Shown here one piece after another: positions 16,866 through 26,734 of a stretch of 64,000 bases of DNA (positions within the stretch are counted from its first letter, which is position 1; every line of letters starts with the position of its first letter). The notes under the pieces were generated by a model. That model was given only the letters and a program-made list of their open reading frames with translations, searched no databases and was not told the DNA's origin. Made by a program: the position numbers and the translations under genes. Source of the DNA: Flavobacterium stagni (GTDB taxonomy: Bacteria > Bacteroidota > Bacteroidia > Flavobacteriales > Flavobacteriaceae); the NCBI RefSeq assembly GCF_004122105.1, contig NZ_SBKN01000005.1, forward strand, positions 124,001 to 188,000, written 5' to 3'.

Positions 16866-18391
16866 CCCTACGCTTGATTTTGGGTGACCAATTGAATCTA
16901 AAGCATTCGTGGTTCACTCAAAAAGATCCCTCTGTACTGTACTTGATGGCCGAAATGCGTCAAGAAACCGACTATGTGAAACATCATATTCAAAAAGTAA
17001 CGGGCTTCTTTTTGGCGATGCGTGATTTTGCGCAAGAGTTACAAAACCAAGGGCATGAAGTGCATTACATTCGTATAACGGAAGAACTGGCTGTAAAAAG
17101 TTTGCCTGAGATTCTGCAACATTGTTTCGACACCTATTCCATTCAACATTTTGAATACCAACTCCCAGATGAATACCGTGTAGATGAGCAATTGAAAACC
17201 TTTTGCACAGAATTATCGATTTCGCACCAAGTTTTCGACACCGAACATTTCTACACCACTCGGGAAGAATTGGGTCAGTTTTTTGAAGGCAAAAAGCAAT
17301 TCTTGATGGAAAATTTTTACCGCATGATGCGCAAAAAACATCAGGTGTTGATGGTCGGGAACGAACCCTTGGGCAACCAATGGAACTTTGACCATGATAA
17401 TCGTTTGAAATACAAAAATCAAGTTCCCGTACCTCCCATGGCGGTTTTTCCAAAAAATGTAATTTCGCTATTGAAAGAAATAGAACAAGCCGGCGTGGAA
17501 ACCTTCGGCAGTATCGAACCCCATTTTTTTGCTTGGCCAACCAATCGAAAGGAAGCTTTGGAACAACTCGACTATTTCTGCGAGCATTTGTTACCGCATT
17601 TTGGCGATTATGAAGATGCGATGCATACCGAGCAGGCCTTCCTTTTTCATTCCCGCTTATCGTTTGTGATGAATACGAAAATCGTGAGTCCGAAGGAAGT
17701 CGTGGACCGCGTAGTCCTGCATTTTTACAAAAATCAAGACACTATCACACTATCCCAAGTTGAAGGATTTGTGCGACAAATACTGGGCTGGCGCGAATAC
17801 GTGCGCGGAATTTACTGGCGTCACATGCCTGATTATGCGCAACAGAATGCTTTGGACAATACTTATCCGTTACCCGAAATGTATTGGACCGGAAAAACCA
17901 AAATGAATTGCATGCACCATGCTTTGGGCTTGAGTTTGCAAAATGCCTATGCACATCACATCCAACGACTAATGGTCATTGGCAATTTTTCGCTTCTCAC
18001 CCAGCGGCATCCCGATGCGGTAGACGCCTGGTATTTGGGTGTTTATATGGATGCATTGGAATGGGTCGAACTCCCAAACACCCGCGGGATGAGTCAGTAT
18101 GCCGATGGCGGAATATTGGCTACTAAGCCTTATGTCTCCTCGGGGAGTTATATTCAAAAAATGAGCAACTACTGCACGGGTTGCCACTATGATGTCAAAT
18201 CCCGAACGGGAGAACAATCCTGTCCGTTCAACAGTTTGTATTGGAATTTTTTGGATGATAAAAAAGCCTATTTTGCCAAAAACCAACGCATGGCCATGAT
18301 GCTGAATTTATTGGGAAAAATCCAACCCGAAGAATTGTATGCTATAAAAAAGAGGGCTTCCGAAATTATCGAAAACCCCGACCTTTTTTAA
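16853..18391 (+). CDS. Fe-S bacterial cryptochrome/photolyase (PhrB/CryB type)
   Basis: A 512-residue cryptochrome/photolyase of the prokaryotic iron-sulfur (6-4) photolyase group. The four cysteines that ligate the [4Fe-4S] cluster are present at Cys353, Cys441, Cys444 and Cys457 (NCMHHALG, then CTGC, then QSCPFN). This matches the spacing of Agrobacterium PhrB exactly. The conserved FAD-domain segment RQILGWREYVRGIYW is also present. Members repair (6-4) photoproducts using FAD and a ribolumazine antenna. The 13-base overlap with the DASH gene indicates coupled expression. Confidence 0.94.
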   Translation: MEYVTLRLILGDQLNLKHSWFTQKDPSVLYLMAEMRQETDYVKHHIQKVTGFFLAMRDFAQELQNQGHEVHYIRITEELAVKSLPEILQHCFDTYSIQHFEYQLPDEYRVDEQLKTFCTELSISHQVFDTEHFYTTREELGQFFEGKKQFLMENFYRMMRKKHQVLMVGNEPLGNQWNFDHDNRLKYKNQVPVPPMAVFPKNVISLLKEIEQAGVETFGSIEPHFFAWPTNRKEALEQLDYFCEHLLPHFGDYEDAMHTEQAFLFHSRLSFVMNTKIVSPKEVVDRVVLHFYKNQDTITLSQVEGFVRQILGWREYVRGIYWRHMPDYAQQNALDNTYPLPEMYWTGKTKMNCMHHALGLSLQNAYAHHIQRLMVIGNFSLLTQRHPDAVDAWYLGVYMDALEWVELPNTRGMSQYADGGILATKPYVSSGSYIQKMSNYCTGCHYDVKSRTGEQSCPFNSLYWNFLDDKKAYFAKNQRMAMMLNLLGKIQPEELYAIKKRASEIIENPDLF

Positions 18392-18395
18392 ACTA

Positions 18396-18426
18396 TTAAG
18401 AATTGTAAATTTTGAATTTTAAATTA
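18396..18426. repeat. AT-rich heptanucleotide array at the penicillin acylase stop codon
   Basis: Four consecutive 7-base units (TTAAGAA, TTGTAAA, TTTTGAA, TTTTAAA) followed by TTA. That TTA is the complement of the penicillin acylase stop codon (18424-18426). Confidence 0.6.
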
Positions 18427-20814
18427 ATTGGCTTTGGGTTTTAGAACCAATAACGTTGACGTTGCTTCAATTTCTTTGCGGTTGAGTTTCATTTTTCGGA
18501 AACGGCCTTTGACATACATTTCGGCTTGATCGTTGTAATGCGGACTGGAGCGCACACCCGATTGACCCGTAGGTAATATACTCACACTATTTTCTACATC
18601 GGAGAAATCGATGATACGTCGGGTTGAAGGGCCTCCTCCTACTTTGTAATGACCATCTTCTGCCAAATAAAACAATAAGTTATTGATGACTTCATTACCA
18701 CCGGGTACTTCAAAAGTGCCGACATTGAACAAAGGACGTAAAGCCGCGACTTTACCCAACGGGTGTTGGTGTTCCAAAGTATGTACTTTTCCCCAACGCC
18801 AATTGGTATATTCAGGTCCTAATTGTTTCTCTAATGCTTTGATGGCTTCATGAAATGAACGATTCACAATTTGATCTCGGGTTTCTTTGATTCCTTTGGT
18901 TTTCACATCATCCCACCACGGTGAATTGGGATTGACACTTTGGCCTGCCACCATTTGTTTGAGTATATGCGTTCCCAAGAATAAGGAAAAGCGCTCTTCT
19001 CCCAATTCGTCTTGGAAGGTGTTTTTTAAATAAAAATACAACCATTTGTTATAAATCGTAGGTGCGATATCATAAACGGCATGTGTACCCTCCCATTGTT
19101 GTAGAGTTTCTAAAGCACTTTTTTCAGTGGATGTCAATCCGTCTCTGGTCACACATTGCATCCAATTTTTCACCAATCCGGGATAAATTAAAGACGTATG
19201 GTCGTTAATCATGCGTTCGACATCGGCGCGTTCCCAATTGCTTTTGGTTGCTAGCAACGACTGTATGCGTTTGGCTCGGTCTTGGGGCAAATAATAACCT
19301 GGGTACAAATACCCGTTGATGGGTTCGGGTTGGTTATTGGACGAATACACATAATGCCAATCGGGATTGATAGCATGCGGATTTTCTTCAAAAGGTAAAA
19401 ACGTGCGCTGATCGTCTTTGCCATTGGCTCCATTTAATATAAAATTTGGATTCACGCCTTCGGGCATTTTGTATAATTTCCCAGAAGTAATCCAACCTAT
19501 ATTATTTTTTGCATCGCCATACATCACGTTCAATCCGGGAGCATGCACGAGTCCGACCTTCTGATGAAAATCGTCCAAATTTTTGGCATGACTCAACCCG
19601 TACACCGCTTCCAAAATTCGATTGGGATGTTGGGTATAAATCCACGACATCGCCACCGGATTTTTGGCATTCAATCCTTTTAACAAACCATTCATCACGG
19701 GCCCGTGTTGGGTAGACTTAATAGTGAGTTGTACATCAGTGGTATCTTTAACTTTGATGGTTTTGGTTCGAACCGAATAGTTGGCATACCCCGATGCTGT
19801 TTTGTATTGCTTGGCATTTTGCGGATGATTTTCTTCTTGGAAAAAATCCAAATCATCGTTTTCAAACATGGTCAATCCATACGCATAATCGCGATTATGA
19901 CCGAGTAACGGAAAGGGTGTCCCTGCCAAATAATAGCCGTACATTTCATAGCCAGGACAGGAAATATGCGCTTCATACCATGTGCCCGGTTGGGAGAACA
20001 TAATGTGCGGATCGTTTGCAAAAATGACTTTGTTGTTTTTGGTTTTTTCGGCACCAATCACCCAACTGTTACTTCCGATAAAAGGCGGAACGGGCGATTG
20101 TTCTAAAAGTGCGGTAACCGACTTAGCAATGGCCGCATAGTCCTTGGCTTTTCCATCATAGGATTTTAATCGGGTTTTGGCTAAGGAGCCGTCTAGACCA
20201 AAATCAGCCAAATAGTCCATGCCCCATTCGTCACGAATTTCCGTAAGCAACGGGTCGGTTTTTTGTGCCATAGCAAAACTAAAGGACATGAATCCGAAGA
20301 TATTGTACATGTCTTTAATGGTAAAGGGTTCTTTTTTCACGCCCACCAAATCAAACTCAATCGGTGTTTTTCCTTCTTCAAGATATTGATTTACCCCATC
20401 GATATAGGCTTGTGCCAATTGGTAGGCTTCCGAATTTTTGTCCAAGTTAGCTACCGCTTGTGCCGAATTTTCATCAATTCCGATTCCTGAAAAAAATTGA
20501 TCGTTTTCTAAGGCTTTCGACCCAAACAATTCCGACAATCGCCCTGGGGCAATTCGACGCATTAATTCCATTTGCCACAACCGATCTTGGGCATGCACAA
20601 AGCCTAATGCATGCAGCGCATCTTTTTGGTTTTGGGCATAAATATGAGGTACACCGTATTCGTCAAAATAGACTTTGGTTTCCGAGGACAAACCCGTGAG
20701 TTCACGTTCGCCTTCATATTGCGGGGCTTTGGATTTGTAATAAATAAAAACGCCTAGAACGATAAGGAAAACTAGGGCAAGTATACTAAATAGAATTTTC
20801 TTAAGGATTTTCAT
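18424..20814 (-). CDS. Penicillin acylase family protein
   Basis: A 796-residue Ntn-hydrolase of the penicillin acylase family. The ATG at 20814 is preferred to one 12 codons upstream because the membrane anchor/signal begins there (MKILKKILFSILALVFLIVLG). The likely autocatalytic cleavage site and nucleophilic serine are in FIGSNSWVIGAEKT; the VYFDEYGVPHIYAQNQKDAL and QDRLWQMELMRR segments are typical of the A chain. Members hydrolyse amide-linked acyl groups, including beta-lactams and acyl-homoserine lactones. The natural substrate here is unknown. Confidence 0.9.
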   Translation of the reverse strand: MKILKKILFSILALVFLIVLGVFIYYKSKAPQYEGERELTGLSSETKVYFDEYGVPHIYAQNQKDALHALGFVHAQDRLWQMELMRRIAPGRLSELFGSKALENDQFFSGIGIDENSAQAVANLDKNSEAYQLAQAYIDGVNQYLEEGKTPIEFDLVGVKKEPFTIKDMYNIFGFMSFSFAMAQKTDPLLTEIRDEWGMDYLADFGLDGSLAKTRLKSYDGKAKDYAAIAKSVTALLEQSPVPPFIGSNSWVIGAEKTKNNKVIFANDPHIMFSQPGTWYEAHISCPGYEMYGYYLAGTPFPLLGHNRDYAYGLTMFENDDLDFFQEENHPQNAKQYKTASGYANYSVRTKTIKVKDTTDVQLTIKSTQHGPVMNGLLKGLNAKNPVAMSWIYTQHPNRILEAVYGLSHAKNLDDFHQKVGLVHAPGLNVMYGDAKNNIGWITSGKLYKMPEGVNPNFILNGANGKDDQRTFLPFEENPHAINPDWHYVYSSNNQPEPINGYLYPGYYLPQDRAKRIQSLLATKSNWERADVERMINDHTSLIYPGLVKNWMQCVTRDGLTSTEKSALETLQQWEGTHAVYDIAPTIYNKWLYFYLKNTFQDELGEERFSLFLGTHILKQMVAGQSVNPNSPWWDDVKTKGIKETRDQIVNRSFHEAIKALEKQLGPEYTNWRWGKVHTLEHQHPLGKVAALRPLFNVGTFEVPGGNEVINNLLFYLAEDGHYKVGGGPSTRRIIDFSDVENSVSILPTGQSGVRSSPHYNDQAEMYVKGRFRKMKLNRKEIEATSTLLVLKPKAN

Positions 20815-20872
20815 AACGAAAGGAATTACAACAAATTTAGTCAACCCCATTGCAATTTTGTTTCATTTATTC

Positions 20873-20917
20873 AAAAAAAAAAGAGGCCGACACCATCCCT
20901 GATGTCCACCTCTTTTT
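20873..20917 (-). terminator. Intrinsic terminator after glycine-zipper lipoprotein gene
   Basis: Inverted repeat AAAAGAGG (20879-20886) and CCTCTTTT (20909-20916), with an inner GACA/TGTC pair. On the minus strand it is followed by a long T run. Confidence 0.8.
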
Positions 20918-20937
20918 CGGATAGAAGAAAATTATCT

Positions 20938-21348
20938 TTATTTCTTTTTCGAATCATCGATGATAGCGCCCGTTCCTGCACCTACTCCGGCCCCAGCTAA
21001 TCCACCGATTATGGCGCCTTCTCCTTTTTTCTTGCTCACGATAGCGCCTGTTACGGCACCTACTCCAGCTCCAATTACGGCTCCTTTGGCGGCTCCACTC
21101 CATTTTTTACGGGGTTGAGTTGTAGTTGCAGGCGCAGCGGTTTGTTGCACCACCACTTCTTTTTCCACCGATTGATTCAATTCATTGATTTGTTGCATAG
21201 AATCGATGATGCGTTGTTTTTCTTGGGCTTGTTTCATGGAATCAATGGTGGCTACTTTTGCCGCTTCCACTTCTTTATTTACTTGCTCTGGGTTTTTGCA
21301 AGCTACCACCATCCCGATAGTCAACATTGCTACAATTATCTTTTTCAT
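20938..21348 (-). CDS. Glycine-zipper lipoprotein
   Basis: A 136-residue lipoprotein: signal peptide with lipobox MVVAC, lipidated Cys17, a charged coiled-coil-like region with many Glu and Gln at about residues 20-70, and a C-terminal glycine zipper (GAVIGAGVGAVTGAIV and GLAGAGVGAGTGAIID). It resembles the YMGG/glycine-zipper envelope proteins. It probably inserts into or associates with the outer membrane. It is a monocistronic unit with its own terminator. Confidence 0.85.
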   Translation of the reverse strand: MKKIIVAMLTIGMVVACKNPEQVNKEVEAAKVATIDSMKQAQEKQRIIDSMQQINELNQSVEKEVVVQQTAAPATTTQPRKKWSGAAKGAVIGAGVGAVTGAIVSKKKGEGAIIGGLAGAGVGAGTGAIIDDSKKK

Positions 21349-21448
21349 ATTCTGTTAGTTTTGAGTTACAAGACAAAGTAACGGCAACAAGTAACCGATT
21401 GCTTTACAAGATTTTCAGGAATTGTTATAGGATTTTTAGTTGCACAAA

Positions 21449-21474
21449 AAAAGCCCTGATTTTTCAGGGCTTTT
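21449..21474 (-). terminator. Intrinsic terminator after kynU
   Basis: Perfect inverted repeat AAAAGCCCTGA and TCAGGGCTTTT with a 4-base loop, just downstream of kynU on the minus strand. Confidence 0.9.
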
Positions 21475-21482
21475 GGCTTGTT

Positions 21483-22766
21483 TTATTTTTTTAATTCGGT
21501 AATTCCTTGTTTGAGAATTTGACCAAATTCGTACATATCTTCATAGGAACAGTAAAACGGAGCGGGTGCTAGACGAATCACATTGGGTTCGCGCCAATCG
21601 GTAATCACACCGTTTTGCATCAGATAATCAAAAAGATTTCGTCCTTGACCGTGTAAATACACCGACAATTGACAGGCGCGTTCATCTTGATTTTGAGGTG
21701 TAATGACTTCGAAATCGGCGCCATCCAACTGACTATCGATATCATGAAGTACGAATTCGAGGTAAGCCGTTAATTGGTTTCGTTTTTCAATCAACCGATC
21801 CATTCCCACTTCGTCAAAGAGTTCGACTGATGCCAAATACGGCGCCAACGACAAAATGGGTAAATTACTCACTTGCCAACCGTTGGCTCCATGAACGGGA
21901 TCAAAGTCGGGCTCCATTTTAAAACGACGTTCTTTGTTGTGTCCCCACCAACCTGCAAAACGCGGAAGATTAGTGTGGTGGTGTTTTTCGTGTACAAAAC
22001 ATCCGGAAGCATTTCCTGGGCCGGAGTTCATGTATTTATAACTGCACCAAGCGGCAAAATCGACATCCCAGTCGTGTAAGTTCAATTTGATATTACCAGC
22101 AGCATGCGCCAAGTCGAAACCTACATAAGCACCAACCGCATGACCGGCTTCGGTGATGGCTTTTAGATCAAACACCTGACCCGTGTAATAATTCACACCA
22201 CCCCATAAAACCAAAGCTAACTCATCGCCGACTTCCTTGATTTTAGCGATAATATCTTCATGGCGGATGTTGTGTTCACCTTCACGACGTTTTACCTCAA
22301 CTATCGCATCTTTGGGATCATAGCCGTGTACACGAACTTGTGATTGAAACATATATTGATCGGAGGGGAAGGCTTTTTCTTCGCAAATGATTTTATAGCG
22401 TTTTCCTTCAGGACGGTAAAACGAAACCATCAATAAGTGCAAGTTTATGGTCAAAGTATTCATTACCGTCACTTCAGAAGGCAAGGCACCTACAATTTTA
22501 CTCAAGGGATTAGCAAATCGTTCGTGGTAATCCCACCAAGGTTTTTCAGCATAAAAATGACCTTCTACGGCAAGATTTGCCCAATCGTTCATCACGTCTT
22601 GAACAAATTTAGAAGCCGACTTCGGTTGGAGTCCGAGCGAATTCCCGGTAAAGTACACCACATTTTTACCGTTGTGCTGGGGGAAAATAAATTGGTCACG
22701 GTATGCGCGCAAACCATCTTGCGCATCGAGTTGTTGTGCAAACTCGCGTGTATTTTGAAATGTCAT
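21483..22766 (-). CDS. kynU: Kynureninase
   Basis: A 427-residue PLP-dependent enzyme matching kynureninase. Visible motifs are VYFTGNSLGLQPK near the N-terminus, GFDLAHAAGNIKLNLHDWDVDFAAW, and the PLP-lysine segment WCSYKYMNSGPG. It cleaves kynurenine or 3-hydroxykynurenine to anthranilate or 3-hydroxyanthranilate plus alanine. With kmo at 13328-14668 it gives two consecutive steps of tryptophan catabolism or NAD precursor synthesis. It stands alone with its own terminator. Confidence 0.95.
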   Translation of the reverse strand: MTFQNTREFAQQLDAQDGLRAYRDQFIFPQHNGKNVVYFTGNSLGLQPKSASKFVQDVMNDWANLAVEGHFYAEKPWWDYHERFANPLSKIVGALPSEVTVMNTLTINLHLLMVSFYRPEGKRYKIICEEKAFPSDQYMFQSQVRVHGYDPKDAIVEVKRREGEHNIRHEDIIAKIKEVGDELALVLWGGVNYYTGQVFDLKAITEAGHAVGAYVGFDLAHAAGNIKLNLHDWDVDFAAWCSYKYMNSGPGNASGCFVHEKHHHTNLPRFAGWWGHNKERRFKMEPDFDPVHGANGWQVSNLPILSLAPYLASVELFDEVGMDRLIEKRNQLTAYLEFVLHDIDSQLDGADFEVITPQNQDERACQLSVYLHGQGRNLFDYLMQNGVITDWREPNVIRLAPAPFYCSYEDMYEFGQILKQGITELKK

Positions 22767-22822
22767 GGGTTAGTTTGTTTGGACGGTAAATGTAGTAATC
22801 TTGGAGGAGATTTAAAATAGCA

Positions 22823-22850
22823 GTTATGAGTTATGGATTATGAGTTATGA
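22823..22850. repeat. Heptanucleotide array, RTTATGR type
   Basis: Four 7-base units (GTTATGA, GTTATGG, ATTATGA, GTTATGA), upstream of kynU. The same unit family recurs near 31.9, 50.9 and 56.0 kb. The sequence after the array (ATGAAGT) also follows the array at 50858. Confidence 0.85.
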
Positions 22851-22882
22851 ATGAAGTGCTGGTTGTATAATAGTTGCATCGA

Positions 22883-22912
22883 CACATTGCCACATTGTCT
22901 AATTGTCACATT
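22883..22912. repeat. Octanucleotide array
   Basis: Units CACATTGC, CACATTGT, CTAATTGT, CACATT. It is an 8-base variant of the short tandem arrays seen elsewhere in the window. Confidence 0.7.
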
Positions 22913-22944
22913 AAAAAAGGCCATCATTACTGACAGCCTTTTTT
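22913..22944 (-). terminator. Intrinsic terminator after queA
   Basis: AAAAAAGGC and GCCTTTTTT with a 14-base loop, downstream of queA on the minus strand. The stem has only three G-C pairs, so it is weaker than the others here. Confidence 0.65.
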
Positions 22945-22951
22945 TATTTAA

Positions 22952-24001
22952 TTATAAAATCAACATCGCATCTCCGTAGGAGTAGAAACGGTATTTTTCT
23001 TTTACAGCCTCTTCATAGGCTTTTTTCATTAAGTCATGCCCACAAAACGCAGAAATCATCATTAACAAGGTTGATTTTGGTGTGTGGAAATTGGTTACCA
23101 TACAATTGGCAATACTAAAATCATACGGTGGGAAGATGAACTTGTTCGTCCAACCGTCATACGGATTTAAGGTTCTGTTGGAAGAAACCGAACTTTCAAT
23201 GGCACGCATTGAAGTAGTACCGATACAACAAACGCGTTTCTTGTTTTCGATGGCTTTATTCACCACGTCACAAGCTTCTTGGGTGATGCGTAACTCTTCC
23301 GAATCCATTTTATGTTTGGACAAATCTTCTACTTCAACAGGGTTGAAAGTTCCTAAACCAACGTGCAATGTAACTTCTGCAAAGTTGATTCCTTTGATTT
23401 CCAAACGTTTTAATAAATGCTTAGAAAAGTGTAAACCAGCAGTTGGCGCTGCTACCGCACCTTCTTCTTTAGCATAGATGGTTTGGTAACGCTCCGCATC
23501 CTCTTCCGTTACTTCACGGTTGATGTATTTTGGGATGGGTGTTTCACCCAATTCTTTTAATTTGTAACGGAACTCTTCATAGGAACCGTCGTACAAGAAA
23601 CGTAGGGTACGTCCACGAGAAGTGGTGTTATCAATTACTTCAGCAACTAACGAATCGTCATCACCGAAATACAATTTATTACCGATACGAATTTTACGAG
23701 CAGGATCTACTAATACATCCCATAAACGTTGCTCTGCATTCAATTCACGTAACAAGAAAACTTCGATACGCGCACCTGTTTTTTCCTTGTTTCCGTACAT
23801 ACGAGCAGGGAAAACTTTGGTATTGTTCAAAATCATCACATCACCGTCGTCAAAATAGTTGATAATGTCTTTAAACAACTTGTGTTCGATTTGACCTGTA
23901 CTACGGTGCACCACCATCAAGCGTGATTCGTCACGGTTTTCAGCTGGAAATTCCGCTAACAACTCTTGAGGGAGATTAAAATTAAAATGGGATAACTTCA
24001 T
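22952..24001 (-). CDS. queA: S-adenosylmethionine:tRNA ribosyltransferase-isomerase
   Basis: A 349-residue QueA of normal length. Diagnostic segments are [13 protein letters not shown] near the N-terminus, [27 protein letters not shown] and [16 protein letters not shown], and [13 protein letters not shown]-like [16 protein letters not shown]. It transfers the ribosyl group of SAM to preQ1 in tRNA, making epoxyqueuosine. It is a single-gene unit with its own promoter and terminator. Confidence 0.96.
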   Translation of the reverse strand: MKLSHFNFNLPQELLAEFPAENRDESRLMVVHRSTGQIEHKLFKDIINYFDDGDVMILNNTKVFPARMYGNKEKTGARIEVFLLRELNAEQRLWDVLVDPARKIRIGNKLYFGDDDSLVAEVIDNTTSRGRTLRFLYDGSYEEFRYKLKELGETPIPKYINREVTEEDAERYQTIYAKEEGAVAAPTAGLHFSKHLLKRLEIKGINFAEVTLHVGLGTFNPVEVEDLSKHKMDSEELRITQEACDVVNKAIENKKRVCCIGTTSMRAIESSVSSNRTLNPYDGWTNKFIFPPYDFSIANCMVTNFHTPKSTLLMMISAFCGHDLMKKAYEEAVKEKYRFYSYGDAMLIL

Positions 24002-24049
24002 TGTTTCTAGTGTATTAGTTTACATGGATTGCCTAGTAGCAAACGGGTG

Positions 24050-24081
24050 CAAATATACTATTGGCAAAAGGGCGTTGTCAA
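24050..24081 (-). promoter_or_regulatory. Promoter for queA
   Basis: On the minus strand, TTG at 24081-24079 and TATATTTG at 24057-24050 are separated by 21 bases, close to the Bacteroidota TTTG-N17-20-TAnnTTTG pattern. Confidence 0.5.
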
Positions 24082-24152
24082 GTAAATTGGGATTTATTTT
24101 TGTAAAGCCTTTATTTACTTGCAACACCCTTGAAAAAACTAAAACTACTCGA

Positions 24153-26555
24153 CTACTTTACTATTACTTTATTGACAAAAACATTTCTTTCAGCGTCTAC
24201 AGTTTTAATGATATACATTCCTGAATCCAATCCAGAAACATCGATTTGGTTTTGATTTGAAGTGAGCACCAATTGACCTTGAAGAGTCGATACTTCAACC
24301 ATTTGTATGGGATATTGTCCTTCAATCGTTATTACATCTTGAGCAGGATTTGGATAAACTCGTAAGGAAGATTGATTTTCAAAATTTTGATTGGTCAATG
24401 AATTATTAACATATAACCCTGTTACTTCAGCAGCAGTAATCGGATAATTATAAATCTTTAAGTCGTCAATTGCACCATTGAATGTCCCACTTCCTGTAAA
24501 CGACCCAAGATAGAAGGTATTGTCATCAAAAGCGGTAAACAAATTAAAAGCATTACTCCCGATTAAGGTGCCATTTCGATATATACGAACGGTTGTTCCA
24601 TCATAAGTAAACACAAAATGATTCCATTCATTGGCGGGAACGGTTTGTGGCACAGAAAATCCGTTACTAAAACTCACAAAATCTAATGCATTCGAATAAT
24701 TAACACATGCAAAGGCCATATCCGTTAAAATACCTCCGTAACTAAAAGGATAAGCTCCATTAGGCACCGCATTATATTTTACCCAAAGAGATACAGTACG
24801 CGTTGATCCATCAATAGGTAATCCAGTAATCTGCGCCAAAGTATTCCCGTTGGTTAAATTCAACGCTGCATTTGCATTTCCGTTACGATCAGAGGTGAAA
24901 CCAGTTCCTGCATTGGACACAAAGGGTTGGTTAGCAGCTAATGAAGCGTAGGTTGCATCGAACGAATATTCCCCTATAGTTTGTTTTGTCCCTGTTGTAA
25001 AACTATCTGTTGTGGTGGTAGTTGTTCCTTCAGCGTTGGTGATTTCTAATTTATAATAGTAAATGGTGTTTTCCAACAAACCATTTATTATAGCTCCAAA
25101 ATAATTTCCTGAAATAGAAATTGCATTTTGCTGACTAGTTAAGGCATTACTTATTGTACCGTATTTCACTACCACACTAGTAATTGCCGACCCATTTCCG
25201 TTTAACTCTGCATATAGAGTGGCGTTGATAGCTGCTGGTTTTTTTGTAATAGTATTGACAATTGGTAGTTGGGGAGCTGTTAATGAATTGTAGTTGTATA
25301 AATTGGAAATTTGAGTATCCTGCAATGCATAATTATAAACTTTCAAGTCATCAATAGCACCATTAAAAGAAACTTCTCCACCAACCCCAATTCCAAGTTT
25401 GAAAATATCGTTATTATTTAACGTATTCCATTGCAGTTGTGCCGTGGAAAGCAATTGCCCATTCTTATAAATCTTTGCATTTGTTCCATCATATACATAA
25501 GTGAAATAGTACCATGTATTAACAGTGTTTGTGCTACTGCCAAATGTGTTATTTGCAAAACCAAAAAACTCAACGCGATTATCTCTAAAAGATCCACCGC
25601 AGGCATTACTAGTTGAAGATTGACCATACGAAAAAGTCATATTATACGGACTTTGCATCGTATTTACTTTTGCCCAAAACGAAATAGTTCGCGCAGCATT
25701 TCCATAGGGTAAATTGGGAATAGATGCTGTCGAACCTGAATTCACAATATTTAAAGCGCTTGCGGCATTGCCATTTCTATCGGCTACAAATGATGTTCCG
25801 GCATTACTTGAAAAAGGCGTATTCCCATTAATATTATTGTAGGTATTATTAAAGTTATATTCTGCTACAGTAACGTTTGCTGGAGGAATTCCATCATTAT
25901 AAATCAAGGTAACTTCAGCAGCCGTTAAAGCTCTGTTGTAAATCAACATATCATCATAGGCACCACTAAAGTGTGAACTTGTTGGATTATTCAATAAACT
26001 ACCCAAATAAAAATTAGTAGCAAAGGTATTTAAACCAATATTGCCTTGATTCACCAACACCCCATTGATGTATATACTCGATTGTGAATTGGTTGTGTTG
26101 TAAGTAACCACTACATGTTTCCAACCATTTACTTGCATCGTAGAAGAAGCCGATACATTGCTGGAATAGGTAAAATTATATACCGTAGTTGGATTAAATG
26201 AAGCTCCATAAATTTGTGTTCCTGATCCTGTGCCGTATGTAAAAATTATATTATCCGCATTTACTTCTGAAGGTTTAATCCAAACACTAACACTTCTACT
26301 CTCATTTACAGTAGGCAAATTAGTTAAATTAGTACTGATTAATTGTCCATAGACTTTAGCAATTGCTCGATTAGCATTACCAAAACGATTCGAAGTGTAG
26401 CTAATTGTAGAATTTGAGGTAAACGTATTTGTTCCCGCCTCGCTGGTTGGCGTTCCATCAAATTTAAAATTATACAATAGTCCGTTGGTAGGAATTTGCG
26501 CATGAACAAATGGTCCACAACATAGTAGGAATAAAGCAAGTAGTTTTGATTTCAT
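24153..26555 (-). CDS. Triple LamG-domain secreted protein with T9SS sorting tail
   Basis: A 800-residue exported protein; the ATG at 26555 is chosen over a TTG two codons upstream. After the signal peptide come three concanavalin A/LamG-like domains, about residues 25-230, 235-430 and 545-720. Each has the pattern SVSVWIK/SFWAKV/SLWVKY and ends in GAIDDLKIYNYAL-like motifs. A fibronectin III-like segment at about 435-535 (NTIYYYKLEITNAEGTTTT) separates the second and third. The C-terminus is a T9SS sorting tail (VYPNPAQDVITI, GMYIIKTV). It is probably a surface or secreted glycan-binding protein; no catalytic domain is evident. Confidence 0.9.
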   Translation of the reverse strand: MKSKLLALFLLCCGPFVHAQIPTNGLLYNFKFDGTPTSEAGTNTFTSNSTISYTSNRFGNANRAIAKVYGQLISTNLTNLPTVNESRSVSVWIKPSEVNADNIIFTYGTGSGTQIYGASFNPTTVYNFTYSSNVSASSTMQVNGWKHVVVTYNTTNSQSSIYINGVLVNQGNIGLNTFATNFYLGSLLNNPTSSHFSGAYDDMLIYNRALTAAEVTLIYNDGIPPANVTVAEYNFNNTYNNINGNTPFSSNAGTSFVADRNGNAASALNIVNSGSTASIPNLPYGNAARTISFWAKVNTMQSPYNMTFSYGQSSTSNACGGSFRDNRVEFFGFANNTFGSSTNTVNTWYYFTYVYDGTNAKIYKNGQLLSTAQLQWNTLNNNDIFKLGIGVGGEVSFNGAIDDLKVYNYALQDTQISNLYNYNSLTAPQLPIVNTITKKPAAINATLYAELNGNGSAITSVVVKYGTISNALTSQQNAISISGNYFGAIINGLLENTIYYYKLEITNAEGTTTTTTDSFTTGTKQTIGEYSFDATYASLAANQPFVSNAGTGFTSDRNGNANAALNLTNGNTLAQITGLPIDGSTRTVSLWVKYNAVPNGAYPFSYGGILTDMAFACVNYSNALDFVSFSNGFSVPQTVPANEWNHFVFTYDGTTVRIYRNGTLIGSNAFNLFTAFDDNTFYLGSFTGSGTFNGAIDDLKIYNYPITAAEVTGLYVNNSLTNQNFENQSSLRVYPNPAQDVITIEGQYPIQMVEVSTLQGQLVLTSNQNQIDVSGLDSGMYIIKTVDAERNVFVNKVIVK

Positions 26556-26721
26556 ATTCAAAAAGATTTAAAATAGCATTCAAAACTAGTGCGATTCCTA
26601 CTCCAGTATAGTAATGAGTTAACGAAACCCATTTTCGGGTTAACCAATCCTCTTAATAGACACTTTGTTAATCGAAATCAGGGTTTTATTAACTTCGAGA
26701 ACATCCCTTAACGTAAAAAAC

Positions 26722-26729
26722 TATCTTTG
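26722..26729 (+). promoter_or_regulatory. Probable -7 box for the sensor kinase gene
   Basis: TATCTTTG matches TAnnTTTG. The ATG is only 5 bases downstream, so transcription from it would start at or next to the start codon, that is, a leaderless or nearly leaderless mRNA. Confidence 0.4.
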
Positions 26730-26734
26730 TCGAG

